The translations under genes and the position numbers were made by a program. A stretch of 64,000 nucleotides of DNA, taken from Paenibacillus sp. FSL R5-0490. Lineage in GTDB: Bacteria; Bacillota; Bacilli; Bacillales; Cytobacillaceae. The stretch covers positions 152,383 through 216,382 of the forward strand of contig NZ_MRTQ01000003.1 of the NCBI RefSeq assembly GCF_001956215.1, written 5' to 3'. Position 1 is the first letter of the stretch, and every line of letters begins with the position of its first letter. Shown here piece after piece: positions 46,125 through 55,655 of this stretch. The notes below the pieces were generated by a model, which did no database searches, was not told where the DNA came from, and saw nothing but the letters and a program-made list of their open reading frames with translations.

Positions 46125-46153
46125 AAAACCGGCCATCGATTTGGCCGGTTTTG
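46125..46153 (+). terminator. Terminator of fixABCX
   Basis: AAAACCGGCC (46125-46134) pairs with GGCCGGTTTT (46143-46152). Confidence 0.8.
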
Positions 46154-46527
46154 AAAAGGGGGTATGAAAAAGGCTTTATCTTTTGGTACATGTACATTAT
46201 AAATTTAAAATATTAAGAAACTGTTAACAAGGTATATATAAACTATGAAATCTAAAAGGGTTTTCTAATTTGACGCGTTAATGCATTTTAGTAATAGTGC
46301 TTTAGTAACTTAATTTTCAAGGCAGAATTTGTTAAACTAAATGTGGTCGAACTATTATAGTTGACCCCCTATAATCTGGAGAGCTTAGTTCGTCTAGGCT
46401 CTTTTTTTTATTGCATTAAGAATGCTTTATTATTGGATTATGTTTAGAAGTAGAATTTACCTATATGTATGTTATTTCACATGCGAGGGTAAAAAAAGAT
46501 GGAGCGAAGGAGAAATAATTTTTGAGG
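46154..46527. other. Intergenic region containing an orphan transcription unit candidate
   Basis: No protein gene is seen. The region contains the palindrome GTACATGTAC (46186-46195), a promoter-like TTGACG (46270-46275) and TAATAG (46292-46297) pair spaced by 16 bases, and two hairpins ending in a T run at 46402-46408 (separate entry). The last 115 bases are AT-rich and featureless. Confidence 0.5.
46303..46409 (+). ncRNA. Candidate small RNA or orphan attenuator
   Basis: Two stems precede a T run. Hairpin 1 pairs GGTC-AACTA (46345-46354, one bulged G) with TAGTTGACC (46358-46366). Hairpin 2, a good terminator, pairs GAGCTTAG (46381-46388) with CTAGGCTC (46394-46401) and ends in seven or more T residues. 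CGAACTA (46348-46354) can alternatively pair with TAGTTCG (46386-46392), which would break both stems. No plus-strand gene follows for over 600 bases, so it is either a stand-alone RNA of about 105 bases or a control element that has lost its gene. Confidence 0.45.
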
Positions 46528-46848
46528 CTAGCTGATTTTTTCTTGTCTATTTAAAAAACTGAACTGTGAATCTTTGACATTGGCTTCAATTTCTCTGGCA
46601 TGTTCAAATGCTTTGTGGACGCATTCATGAAGAGATGAAGAATATAGTACTTCATTCCATGAAAAGCTTCCTTCTGAATCTGATGGATAAATGGTTACTT
46701 TCCAGCAATAAAACTCTTTTTCCTGTTCTTTCAGCTGTCCTTCCAGAGCGATAAGCCAATGGGTTTGCCCAGTGGAAAGGTATGAGTCTTCTGAATTGGC
46801 CGGAATAAGGCACTTTTGATAAAATTCGTAGAAAGTTGGCGGATGCAT
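46528..46848 (-). CDS. Conserved hypothetical protein
   Basis: This 106-residue soluble protein begins MHPPTFYEFYQKCLIPAN and is rich in tryptophan, glutamate and serine (HWLIALEGQL, FYCWKVTIYPSDSEGSFSWNEVLYSSS). The ATG at 46848 lies 5 bases after GGAGGGAT. I do not recognise a family. It looks like a small single-domain protein with no membrane helix, signal peptide or cysteine motif. It is divergent from the hemerythrin gene. Confidence 0.7.
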   Translation of the reverse strand: MHPPTFYEFYQKCLIPANSEDSYLSTGQTHWLIALEGQLKEQEKEFYCWKVTIYPSDSEGSFSWNEVLYSSSLHECVHKAFEHAREIEANVKDSQFSFLNRQEKIS

Positions 46849-47054
46849 TTTAATCCCTCCTAACAATTTAAAGGGTTCAGCTGCAGCGATATAAAGATAA
46901 CTTACCTTTATTATATGGCAAAAAACGAGAAGATTGCACAAAATTATTTAAATTTTTAGAAAATTTTTCAGAAATGCACAAAGTGACGGGCATCACAACA
47001 ATTCTTCCTGCCATTTCTTATACTGAACCTATATTAGATAGGAGGGGTTTAGGG

Positions 47055-47576
47055 ATGGAAGGCTGTATGAGCTCCATGATGGGAAATGGTCCAATAAATC
47101 TTAGCAAAGGGCTGAAACAGCTGAAAGAGGAGCACCCTCCTCTTTTGGCAATGCTTGAAGAGCTTCTTCAGATCACAATTAAAATGGAGGAATCTCCAGA
47201 CAAAGCTCTTTTTGAAGAGTTAACTGAACATGTACAGAATTTCTGCAGTAAGCTTGATCCGCACTCAGAAAGGGAGGAAGGTGTGCTTTTCCGCATGATG
47301 GAACAATACCTGGGTAAAGGAACAGGCCCTATCGCTGTTATGGAGTATGAGCATGATCAGGCTAAAAGCTGTATTAAAGCTTTTTTAGGAGCAGGGGAAG
47401 GAAAAGAGCATTTGACTGCAGAAGAAATGGCCGAACACTCCGGGCTGATTAAAAAGGCATACTATACTCTGACACAGCACTTTTCTAAAGAAGAAAACGT
47501 CCTATTTCCTATGGCAGAAAATCTTCTTACTGAAGACGAGAAAGAAGAGCTATATATTAAAATTCAGCAAATTTAA
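47055..47576 (+). CDS. Hemerythrin HHE-domain protein
   Basis: This 173-residue four-helix protein carries the metal-binding pattern of hemerythrins: His in KEEHPPLLAMLEELL, His and Glu in LDPHSEREEGVLF, His in MEYEHDQAKS, and His/Glu in LTQHFSKEENVLFPM. Such proteins bind oxygen or nitric oxide or help repair Fe-S clusters. The N-terminus (MEGCMSSMMGNGPINLSKGL) is methionine-rich. The ATG at 47055 follows AGGAGGGG; the frame from 46974 lacks a ribosome binding site. Ended by a hairpin shared with the convergent exporter gene. Confidence 0.88.
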   Translation: MEGCMSSMMGNGPINLSKGLKQLKEEHPPLLAMLEELLQITIKMEESPDKALFEELTEHVQNFCSKLDPHSEREEGVLFRMMEQYLGKGTGPIAVMEYEHDQAKSCIKAFLGAGEGKEHLTAEEMAEHSGLIKKAYYTLTQHFSKEENVLFPMAENLLTEDEKEELYIKIQQI

Positions 47577-47602
47577 AGAGGAGGGAGCACCTCCTCTTTT
47601 TT
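47575..47602. terminator. Bidirectional terminator
   Basis: AAAGAGGAGG (47575-47584) and CCTCCTCTTT (47590-47599) pair fully around GAGCA, with A/T runs on both sides. Confidence 0.85.
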
Positions 47603-48836
47603 AATTATTCCATTCTGAAACCCTTTCATCCGGGGGAAGCAATAAAGTCAGCAATCCCAAAACGGGAAGAAACCCTGTAAATATTATCATATTGGCCAGT
47701 CCAAGAGTGTCGGCCAGATAGCCCAAAGCAACGGAGCCTATCGCCCCCATACCAAATGCCAGCCCTACTGTCAATCCAGCCATTGTGCCGATTTTTCCGG
47801 GAACGAGTTCCTGTGCGTATACAACAGTCACAGAAAAGCTTGACATAAGTATAAATCCGCCCGCCACAAGCATGACAAATGCAATAGCTGAAGGCACGAA
47901 AGGAATCAGGAGGGAAAGGGGAACAGTGAGGATCATTGAAAGAAAAATAATCTGTTTCTTTCCAAACCGATCTGCGAGCGGTCCGCCAAAAAACGTACCC
48001 AGCGCACCTGATACTAAAAATGCAAATAAGAAGAGCTGTGCCTGACTTATAGAGAAAGAATATTTCTCAATGGCATAAAAAGCATAGAAATTTGTCATCC
48101 CTGAGATATACCATGAACGGGCAAAAATCAAAAAAAGAACCAGGAGGAGGGCTCCCCACACCTTTCTGGGAATTCTTTTGTTTTGGCGTGCACCTGAATC
48201 TTTCCGCGGTTTAGTGGCGGTCAGTTCCTGCTGAAGACGTCCTGTATACCAGAATGCAATATAAATCAGCAGTCCAACTGCAATTGCCGCAACTGCGGTA
48301 AACCAGGCAGCCCCTATTTGTCCCAGTGGAACAAGTATGAGGGCTGTAATGATGGGAGCAAGTGCCTGTCCGGTGTTACCGCCAACTTGATAAATTGATT
48401 GAGCAAGACCCCTGCGCTGGCCTGCTGCCATATATGCTACCCTTGAACCTTCAGGATGGAACACAGCCGAACCCAAACCAATGAATAGAACTGAAAGAAT
48501 GATCCATTTATAATCTGGAGCAAAAGCCAGGCCTAATACACCAAATAAAGTTGATGTGAGGCCGATTGGCAAGGCAAAAGGGAACGGTTTTTTATCAGTG
48601 GCCATCCCAATGACAGGCTGCATGATGGAAGAAACCATATTTAACGAAAAAGCAATCATTCCCAGCTGTGAGTAGGTAAGCCCCATAGACTTTTCCAAGA
48701 TCGGAAACATAGCTGGGATAACGGATTGGATGGAATCATTCAATAGGTGGCAAAGGCCAATGATGAATAATATCCGATAGGCTGTTTTCTGCTGCGGATC
48801 AGAATTTGGATAGATTTTAGCAGCGGTAGCACTCAT
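47601..48836 (-). CDS. MFS exporter, fosmidomycin-resistance (Fsr) type
   Basis: This 411-residue, 12-helix major facilitator protein resembles Fsr, which exports fosmidomycin and related compounds. Typical segments are CHLLNDSIQSVIPAMFPILE, GLGSAVFHPEGSRVAYMAAG and the second-half GGPLADRFGKKQII. The ATG at 48836 is 9 bases after AAGGAGAC. Without a linked regulator the natural substrate cannot be told. Confidence 0.85.
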   Translation of the reverse strand: MSATAAKIYPNSDPQQKTAYRILFIIGLCHLLNDSIQSVIPAMFPILEKSMGLTYSQLGMIAFSLNMVSSIMQPVIGMATDKKPFPFALPIGLTSTLFGVLGLAFAPDYKWIILSVLFIGLGSAVFHPEGSRVAYMAAGQRRGLAQSIYQVGGNTGQALAPIITALILVPLGQIGAAWFTAVAAIAVGLLIYIAFWYTGRLQQELTATKPRKDSGARQNKRIPRKVWGALLLVLFLIFARSWYISGMTNFYAFYAIEKYSFSISQAQLFLFAFLVSGALGTFFGGPLADRFGKKQIIFLSMILTVPLSLLIPFVPSAIAFVMLVAGGFILMSSFSVTVVYAQELVPGKIGTMAGLTVGLAFGMGAIGSVALGYLADTLGLANMIIFTGFLPVLGLLTLLLPPDERVSEWNN

Positions 48837-48982
48837 AATGTAAGTCTCCTTCTTTCTGAACATTTCGTAAAACTAAATATAGTGTACCTTATTCACGAGT
48901 CTATCAAAATAGCTATTTTGAAAATCCGTTAAATATTATATAATTTACATTATTCAGAATAAGGACGAGAGCAGGGGAGCTA

Positions 48983-49975
48983 ATGGAAAAAGCAGTTGAT
49001 GCTTTAATGACGGACAACTTCCTCCATCATTTCTTAAGTATCTATTCTTTGAATACCGTGAATTATAAAAAGCTGGGTGATTTTGAAAACTATGTCTTTC
49101 AAGCTTCAAAAGATGGGGAAGAGCTAATATTGAGAATTACCCATTCGACACATCGCAAGCTGGAGGAGCTTTTATCTGAAGTTGACTGGATGAGTTATTT
49201 AAGATCAGAAGGTTTGAAGGTTCCAAAGGTAATGACTTCACAAAATGGGAATATGGTTGAAGCCCTGGAAGCTGGTGATGGCTCTGTCTTTTATGCAAGC
49301 GTGTTTTCAAAAGCAGAGGGAAAACCAATCGATGTTCGTTCAACGGAATTCAATCAGGAGTTATATCATGCATGGGGAAGAGCAGTGGGGAAAATGCATG
49401 CAGCCACAAAATCATATGTTCCTTCTCCTGGCATTGTACAGCGTATTCAATGGGATGAAGAAGAACTGCTGACCGTTGAAAAATATATACCCAAAGAAGA
49501 TCAATTAATTATTAAGAATACGAAGGATTTATTGAATCTGCTTCACACATTGCCAAAGCATATAAACAACTATGGTCTTATTCATACGGATATTCATTCC
49601 GGAAACTTTTTTTATGACGGAAAAGATATACAAGTGTTTGATTTTGATGATTGCTGTTATCATTGGTTTGCGACTGATATCGCCATTCCTCTGTATTATT
49701 CAATTTTATATAAGTTTAAAGAGGCGGACCCGGAAGAAGTGAATATCTTTGGCAGGATGTTCCTGGAATCCTTTTTGGACGGATATCAGCTGGAGAATGA
49801 AATTCCCGGTGACCTGGAAAAACACCTGCCTTTATTCCTGCGGCTAAGGGATATCACACTGTATTCCGTTCTCCATAAAAAAATCGCACCTGAGGACAGG
49901 AATCCTCAGCTATTAGTAATGATGAAGTTGATAAAGGATCGAATTGAGAGAAACTCTCCAATATATTTTAGCTAA
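48983..49975 (+). CDS. APH-fold phosphotransferase family protein
   Basis: This 330-residue protein has the aminoglycoside-phosphotransferase kinase fold. The catalytic loop is LIHTDIHSGNFFY, and the Mg-binding segment is IQVFDFDDCCYHW. Relatives include YerI-like proteins, homoserine kinase type II and choline kinase-like enzymes. An N-terminal lobe with LILRITHSTHRKLEELLSEVDWM fits the ATP-binding half. The small-molecule substrate is unknown. GAGCAGGGGAGC precedes the ATG. Confidence 0.8.
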   Translation: MEKAVDALMTDNFLHHFLSIYSLNTVNYKKLGDFENYVFQASKDGEELILRITHSTHRKLEELLSEVDWMSYLRSEGLKVPKVMTSQNGNMVEALEAGDGSVFYASVFSKAEGKPIDVRSTEFNQELYHAWGRAVGKMHAATKSYVPSPGIVQRIQWDEEELLTVEKYIPKEDQLIIKNTKDLLNLLHTLPKHINNYGLIHTDIHSGNFFYDGKDIQVFDFDDCCYHWFATDIAIPLYYSILYKFKEADPEEVNIFGRMFLESFLDGYQLENEIPGDLEKHLPLFLRLRDITLYSVLHKKIAPEDRNPQLLVMMKLIKDRIERNSPIYFS

Positions 49976-50012
49976 AAGGGAAGGTGCCTGGGATCATGCA
50001 CCTTCCCTTTTA
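49976..50012. terminator. Bidirectional terminator
   Basis: AAAAGGGAAGGTGC and GCACCTTCCCTTTT form a 14-bp stem between convergent genes. Confidence 0.9.
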
Positions 50013-51509
50013 TGGGTTTTTGATAGGCAGAAAAATATCTACATGAGTACCCTTTTTTACTTCGCTTGTAATAAATATTTCACCGCCAAAAGAATGCACA
50101 ATGCGCCTGCAGACCACAAGCCCAAGACCTGTACCCATTTCCTTTGAAGTATAAAATGGATGAAATATTTTTTCTATTTTGTCTTCTGGAATACCGGAGC
50201 CTGTGTCCGCGATCTTAAGCTGACATCTGGATTGCATTTTATTCAGCTTTATCGTTAGTTTTCCGCCGTCCTGCATTGATTCAAAAGCGTTTTTCGTCAA
50301 ATTCAGGATCACCTGTTTCATCTGATCTTTCGTGCAATCGACTATGACGGGTTCATCTGAAAAAACAGATTCAAAAGTGACATTGTGTAAATTAGCTTCA
50401 GAAAGTATTAAAGGTTCTAATTCCTTTATAACACTTCTCAAATCCATAGCATCCATTTTTTGAGCAGTGGGTTTACCGAGAATTAAAAATTCACTGACAA
50501 TCTCATTGATTCTGCTTATCTCATCATTGATGACAGAAAAATAATACTGGTCATGTGTATTCGTATATTTTTCACTCAATAGCTGTATAAGGCCTTTTAT
50601 TCCTGTTAAAGGGTTCCTGATTTCATGGGCTGTGCTGGCAGCCAGAGTACCTACCAGTTCAAGTTTTTGCAGTTCATTTTCCTTTTTTTCTTTTTCAGCC
50701 TGTTTTTTCAGCCTTAAATATTTTATGAAGAGAAATAAAATATGAATTAAAATGGTTAATACAAGTATTGCCAGGAAAGCGTCCTTAATAATTTTCAGCA
50801 TGTCTCTTGGCGGAAATTCCACTTTTACACTCCAAGGCAGCCTGTCAATCGGAATTGTAATGCTATTTTGACTGGAAAATGAAGAGTCTCCATTCATATT
50901 GATGTCCATAATTGTTTCCCTTTTAGAATTAAGAACTGAAAGCCGGGCATCAGGAGTGAGGAGCCTCATAATATTTTGTACGTAATCCACTCTCATATGT
51001 GCCACAATAATAGAGATTACATCTCCATCGTCATTCAATACCGGCTTTCCTATCCCAACGACTGTTTGCCCATTTGTTAGTGTTTCAGGAGTATTGGAAA
51101 TAACAATATCTTTCGTTACCAATACCTCTTTAAGATATTTCTTCTCAGATAAATCTGAGTTTGCTAAGAATTGATTTGATCCTGTAAGAACCATTCCGCT
51201 GCGATCAAGAAGGTAAATTCCTCCATAACGAGGATCCATTTGATTGGCTTTTTGGAGCAGAGGTTCAAGCTTTTCAGAAGGTGTGTCAGCACTTCCGGCA
51301 GTCAGCGAAAGCATCTCAAGTGTGGTCACGGTCTCGGAAATAAACTGGTCCCAGCTTCTTTGGTGTATCGAGCCAATCCATTTTGCTTCTTCGAGTCTTT
51401 CCATATCATTTTGTTTAACAGAATCCATAAACAAAAAGATGCTGCCGGCTAAAGTGGGAATAATTACTGCGAATAAATAAAGCAGGAAATTTCTGTTTCG
51501 ATTATTCAT
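50010..51509 (-). CDS. kinD: Membrane sensor histidine kinase with extracellular Cache domain, KinD-like
   Basis: This 499-residue kinase has helices at about 8-28 and 245-265 that bracket an extracellular double-Cache-like sensor. A HisKA domain with His295 (AASTAHEIRNPLTGIKGL) and an HATPase domain (NLTKNAFESM, DTGSGIPEDKI, MGTGLGLVVC) follow. It matches the plan and size of B. subtilis KinD, a sporulation/biofilm phosphorelay kinase, and the neighbouring mhqR-like and clpE genes support this. The ligand may be a small organic molecule. No response regulator is nearby. Confidence 0.85.
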   Translation of the reverse strand: MNNRNRNFLLYLFAVIIPTLAGSIFLFMDSVKQNDMERLEEAKWIGSIHQRSWDQFISETVTTLEMLSLTAGSADTPSEKLEPLLQKANQMDPRYGGIYLLDRSGMVLTGSNQFLANSDLSEKKYLKEVLVTKDIVISNTPETLTNGQTVVGIGKPVLNDDGDVISIIVAHMRVDYVQNIMRLLTPDARLSVLNSKRETIMDINMNGDSSFSSQNSITIPIDRLPWSVKVEFPPRDMLKIIKDAFLAILVLTILIHILFLFIKYLRLKKQAEKEKKENELQKLELVGTLAASTAHEIRNPLTGIKGLIQLLSEKYTNTHDQYYFSVINDEISRINEIVSEFLILGKPTAQKMDAMDLRSVIKELEPLILSEANLHNVTFESVFSDEPVIVDCTKDQMKQVILNLTKNAFESMQDGGKLTIKLNKMQSRCQLKIADTGSGIPEDKIEKIFHPFYTSKEMGTGLGLVVCRRIVHSFGGEIFITSEVKKGTHVDIFLPIKNP

Positions 51510-51639
51510 GAGGGTAACTCCAGATTAATTAGGTTAATTTGTCCTTAGCTAACTGACATTAACAATATTATACCATTATGTGTTAAAAGAGGTTTAATTC
51601 TTTCAAAGGAATGTTATTTTATATGTAAGGAGGGGTTTG

Positions 51640-53223
51640 ATGAAATCGGAAGCTTTACTCACCATTTTAGCTACAAGTGATGTCCACGGACATGTTTATC
51701 CATATTATTATGGAACGGATGAAAACGCTGAGCACGGTCTGGGCAAGCTTGCAGCGTTAATAAAGAGAGAAAAGGAACAATCTGAGATTTCCATACTAAT
51801 TGATAATGGTGATTTGATCCAGGGAACTCCTCTGACTTATTATTATTCCAGGTACCTGAAAAATCAAAAAAATCCTATGATACAGATCTTAAATAAACTT
51901 GAATATGATGCAGCTGTTATCGGAAATCACGAATTTAACTATGGAAAGAACACCCTTGCAAGAGCGGTCAGTGAGTCCAATTTTCCTTGGCTTTCAGCTA
52001 ATATCTTATTCAATTCAACAAAAGAAACTTATTTCGGGCTTCCTTATAAAATAAAAACCTTTGCAAATGGTTTGAAAACTGCGGTAATAGGTGTCACGAC
52101 CCAGTATATTCCAAATTGGGAGAAAAGGCAGCATATTGAGCAGCTTTCATTTGAATCTGCGGTGGTCAGCTTGAAAAGGTGGGTTTCCTATATCCAGGAG
52201 GAAGAAAAGCCGGACTTGATTATCGTCTCATACCATGGGGGCTTTGAAAAGGATATAAAAACAGGTGAACTGACAGAAGAACAAACAGGAGAAAATGAAG
52301 CCTACAGAATCTGTACAGATGTCCCAGGTATTGATGTTCTGATTACCGGGCATCAGCACCGTTTTATTGAAGGGGAGCAAGTGAATGGTGTATCTATTGT
52401 TCAGCCGGGATTTAACGGCCAGGCGCTTGCAAAGGTTACAGTAAAATTCAGAAAAAGACACAATGATTGGCTGATTGATGAAAAAAACTCTGCCCTGATT
52501 TATCCCAATGGAATTATGCCTGATCATGAGGTCCTTCAGCTTGCCGGTTATTATGAATCCAAAACCCAGAATTGGCTTGATACAGTGATAGGTGAGATTG
52601 AAGGAGACATGATAATTGATAATATTTTCGAAGCGCGACTCAAGGAGCATCCGCTGATTGAATTCATTAATAAAGTGCAGATGGAAGCAGCTGGTGCTGA
52701 TATTTCCTGTACTGCGCTGTTTCATGAGGGAGCACCGGGTTTCAAAACTAAAGTAACGATGAGAGAAATAGTTTCTAATTATATTTATCCGAATTCGCTA
52801 TGTGTCCTAAGAATTTCTGGAAAGGACATTAAGGATGCTTTAGAGCGGTCAGCATCTTATTTTGAAGTGAACAGTGACGGGGAAATTATAGTGAATCCTG
52901 AATTTTCATATCCGAAGCCACAGCATTATAATTACGACATGTGGGAAGGAATTGAATATAAAATAGATGTTTCCCGCCAAAAGGGCAGCCGGATCACAAA
53001 GCTTCTTTATAAGGGACATCCTATCAGGGAGGATGGCGAGTACCGCGCAGTAATGAACAATTACCGGGCTGCAGGCGGCGGAGGATATTATATGTTCAAG
53101 GACAAACCGCTGGAGAAAGAGATATTAACCGATATGACTGAATTGCTTGCCGGCTATTTTTCTGAAAAGGGAAAGGTAATCCCGACACTGAACTGCAATT
53201 GGGAGGTTTCAGCCGGCAAATGA
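51640..53223 (+). CDS. 5'-nucleotidase / 2',3'-cyclic phosphodiesterase family protein, cytoplasmic
   Basis: This 527-residue protein has the metallophosphoesterase domain (TSDVHGH, NGDLIQGTPL, GNHEFNYG, VSYHGGFE, TGHQHRF) and a C-terminal 5'-nucleotidase domain ending with NNYRAAGGGGYYM. Most relatives are exported, but here no signal peptide precedes the first metal motif, so it is likely cytoplasmic. The ATG at 51640 follows AAGGAGGGG closely; TTG 51637 is an alternative. It is divergent from the kinD-like gene. Confidence 0.88.
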   Translation: MKSEALLTILATSDVHGHVYPYYYGTDENAEHGLGKLAALIKREKEQSEISILIDNGDLIQGTPLTYYYSRYLKNQKNPMIQILNKLEYDAAVIGNHEFNYGKNTLARAVSESNFPWLSANILFNSTKETYFGLPYKIKTFANGLKTAVIGVTTQYIPNWEKRQHIEQLSFESAVVSLKRWVSYIQEEEKPDLIIVSYHGGFEKDIKTGELTEEQTGENEAYRICTDVPGIDVLITGHQHRFIEGEQVNGVSIVQPGFNGQALAKVTVKFRKRHNDWLIDEKNSALIYPNGIMPDHEVLQLAGYYESKTQNWLDTVIGEIEGDMIIDNIFEARLKEHPLIEFINKVQMEAAGADISCTALFHEGAPGFKTKVTMREIVSNYIYPNSLCVLRISGKDIKDALERSASYFEVNSDGEIIVNPEFSYPKPQHYNYDMWEGIEYKIDVSRQKGSRITKLLYKGHPIREDGEYRAVMNNYRAAGGGGYYMFKDKPLEKEILTDMTELLAGYFSEKGKVIPTLNCNWEVSAGK

Positions 53224-53324
53224 TCCTGATTTGTTAAATTGACAGCTTTCTTACTGTTTTCTATAATGATTGAGAATTGATTGATGTAAACGCTACTCAA
53301 TAAAAGGTAAAGGGATTGGATAAA

Positions 53325-53780
53325 ATGGGGTCTGAACAAATTGACCAATCGTTGAAATTATTTATCGTCCTGTCCAGGGCATACCGGGCTATTAATGAAA
53401 ATGTAAATAAACGAATACAAACTTACGGAGTAAATCCAACTGAATTTGCAGTTTTGGAGCTTCTTTATCATAAAGGGGACCAGCCTCTGCAGCAGATCGG
53501 CGGGAAAATACTATTGGCCAGCGGGAGCATCACATATGTAGTGGACAAGCTTGAGCAGAAAGGCCTGTTAAAAAGGGTAGCATGCCCGACGGACAGAAGA
53601 GTTACCTTTGCGCAAATTACAGATGAGGGAAAAGCATTTATTGAAAATATTTTTCCTGACCATGAAAAACATATACATTCACTTATGAACGAGCTGACTT
53701 CAGAAGAAAAAGCTGCAGCCATTGAGGTATTAAAGAAGCTTGGACTATCAATCTCCCATGACAAAAATGTGGGAAATTAA
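53325..53780 (+). CDS. mhqR: MarR-family regulator, MhqR-like
   Basis: This 151-residue winged-helix regulator contains NPTEFAVLELLYHKGDQPLQQIGGKILLASGSITYVVDKLEQKGLL and RVACPTDRRVTFAQITDEGK, the DNA-binding helix and wing. The helix SLKLFIVLSRAYRAINENVNKRIQ forms the dimer interface. It matches what I recall of YkvE/MhqR, which controls quinone-stress genes, and sits beside a kinD-like gene as in B. subtilis. The ATG at 53325 follows AAAGGGAT; TTG 53316 is an alternative start. Confidence 0.8.
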   Translation: MGSEQIDQSLKLFIVLSRAYRAINENVNKRIQTYGVNPTEFAVLELLYHKGDQPLQQIGGKILLASGSITYVVDKLEQKGLLKRVACPTDRRVTFAQITDEGKAFIENIFPDHEKHIHSLMNELTSEEKAAAIEVLKKLGLSISHDKNVGN

Positions 53781-53917
53781 TTTAAACAGCCTTGACGGGC
53801 TGTTTTTTATTTTGTGGCAGATAAGATATGTTTAGGGAAGGAATAATCCAAATATTGTCGAAATAGTTTAGTGGTTTGTTTATAAATCGATATACATATA
53901 CACGAGGGGGCAGTAAT

Positions 53918-55612
53918 GTGAGATTTGAAGACTATACATATGATCGTCCGAATCTTGAGAAAATAAAGGGGCGATTTGAAGCAGCGCTTGAAAAGTTCGA
54001 AGTTGCAGCTTCTGCAGAACAGCAAAATCAGGCTATGAAAGAAATTAATGATATTCGCAATGATGTCGGTACCATGTTCAACCTATGCTATATCCGGCAT
54101 TCAGTAGATACGAATGATGAATTTTACAAAGCAGAACAGGATTATATGGATGAAATTCAGCCTGAAGTAGAAGGGTTTGTTACAAAGTATTATCAGGCTT
54201 TGGTTAATTCCAGGTTCAGGGCAGAGCTTGAAGATCGCTGGGGAAATCAGCTGTTTGCACTTGCAGAAGCCCAATTGAAGGTGTTCTCGCCAGAGATTGT
54301 ACCGCTTTTGCAAAAAGAAAATAAGCTTTCTTCAGAATATACGAAATTAATTGCTTCAGCCAAGATTGATTTTGAAGGTGAAGAACGCACACTTGCCCAA
54401 TTGGAGCCATTTACACAATCTACAGATCGTGAAATGCGTAAAAAAGCAAGTGAGGCCCGCTTTGGTTTTCTGGCTGAAAATGAAGATGAACTTGACCGTA
54501 TATATGATGAGCTTGTCAGGGTTAGAACAGAGATCGCCCATAAGCTTGGATACAAGAATTTCGTTGAACTGGCTTACTTCCGCATGTACCGGACAGATTA
54601 TAACGCGGAAATGGTTGCAAACTTCCGTAAGCAGGTGAAGGATTTCATCGTTCCAATCGCCACGAAGCTTAAGGAAAGGCAAAGAGAGCGCATTGGCGTT
54701 GATAAGCTTAAATTTTACGATGAAGGATTTGAATTTAAAACGGGTAATGCCGTACCGAAAGGCGATCCTGACTGGATTATTGAAAACGGACAAAAAATGT
54801 ATGATGAGTTATCCGGTGAAACAAGTGAATTTTTCTCATACATGAGAGAAAATAATCTTATGGACCTGGTAGCCAAAAAGGGAAAAGCAGGGGGCGGCTA
54901 TTGCACTTACATTGAAAACTATAAGTCCCCATTCATTTTCTCTAATTTTAATGGGACTTCAGGAGATATTGATGTTCTTACCCATGAAGCAGGACATGCA
55001 TTCCAGGTCTATTCAAGCAGTCATTTTGAAATACCTGAATATAACTGGCCAACCTATGAAGCAGCTGAAATTCATTCCATGAGCATGGAATTTTTTACAT
55101 GGCCCTGGATGGAAGGCTTCTTTAAGGAGGATACGGAAAAATACAAGTTTTCACACTTGAGCGGGGGACTTCTTTTCCTGCCTTATGGCGTATCAGTTGA
55201 TGAATTTCAGCATTGGGTGTATGAAAATCCGGAAGCAGCACCGCAGGAAAGAAAACAGGCTTGGAGAGAAATTGAGAAGAAATACTTGCCGCATAAAGAT
55301 TATGATGGCAACGAGTATTTAGAGAACGGAGGATTCTGGCAGCGTCAGGGTCATATCTACAATTCACCATTCTATTATATTGATTATACATTGGCCCAAA
55401 TCTGTGCATTCCAGTTTTGGAAAAGATCCAGGGAGAATCAGGAAGAGGCTTGGAAGGATTATTTAAAACTATGCCAGCTTGGCGGCAGCAAGCCTTTCAC
55501 TGGACTTGTTAAAGAAGCTGGATTGATTTCTCCTTTTGAAGAGGGTTGTGTCCAGTCTGTTATCGGGGAAATTGAGAATTGGCTAAAATCAGTGAATGAT
55601 AAAGGTTTATAA
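53918..55612 (+). CDS. M3-family oligoendopeptidase
   Basis: This 564-residue zinc peptidase has HEAGH at 356-360 and the downstream glutamate in EIHSMSMEFF. It cleaves short peptides in the cytoplasm. The start is a GTG at 53918, 7 bases after GAGGGGG; the ATG two bases before is out of frame. The family is PepF-like, but this member belongs to the shorter group. It ends at a terminator facing clpE. Confidence 0.92.
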   Translation: MRFEDYTYDRPNLEKIKGRFEAALEKFEVAASAEQQNQAMKEINDIRNDVGTMFNLCYIRHSVDTNDEFYKAEQDYMDEIQPEVEGFVTKYYQALVNSRFRAELEDRWGNQLFALAEAQLKVFSPEIVPLLQKENKLSSEYTKLIASAKIDFEGEERTLAQLEPFTQSTDREMRKKASEARFGFLAENEDELDRIYDELVRVRTEIAHKLGYKNFVELAYFRMYRTDYNAEMVANFRKQVKDFIVPIATKLKERQRERIGVDKLKFYDEGFEFKTGNAVPKGDPDWIIENGQKMYDELSGETSEFFSYMRENNLMDLVAKKGKAGGGYCTYIENYKSPFIFSNFNGTSGDIDVLTHEAGHAFQVYSSSHFEIPEYNWPTYEAAEIHSMSMEFFTWPWMEGFFKEDTEKYKFSHLSGGLLFLPYGVSVDEFQHWVYENPEAAPQERKQAWREIEKKYLPHKDYDGNEYLENGGFWQRQGHIYNSPFYYIDYTLAQICAFQFWKRSRENQEEAWKDYLKLCQLGGSKPFTGLVKEAGLISPFEEGCVQSVIGEIENWLKSVNDKGL

Positions 55613-55617
55613 AATAA

Positions 55618-55651
55618 AAAAGAGAGCCGGTTATGAATTCCGGCTCTTTTC
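55618..55651. terminator. Bidirectional terminator
   Basis: AGAGCCGG (55623-55630) and CCGGCTCT (55640-55647) pair and are flanked by A and T runs on either side. Confidence 0.85.
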
Positions 55652-55655
55652 CATC

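Noticed and set aside
46186..46195. GTACATGTAC palindrome as an operator
   Set aside because: A 10-base palindrome in AT-rich DNA is common, and no adjacent promoter or second copy supports a regulator site.
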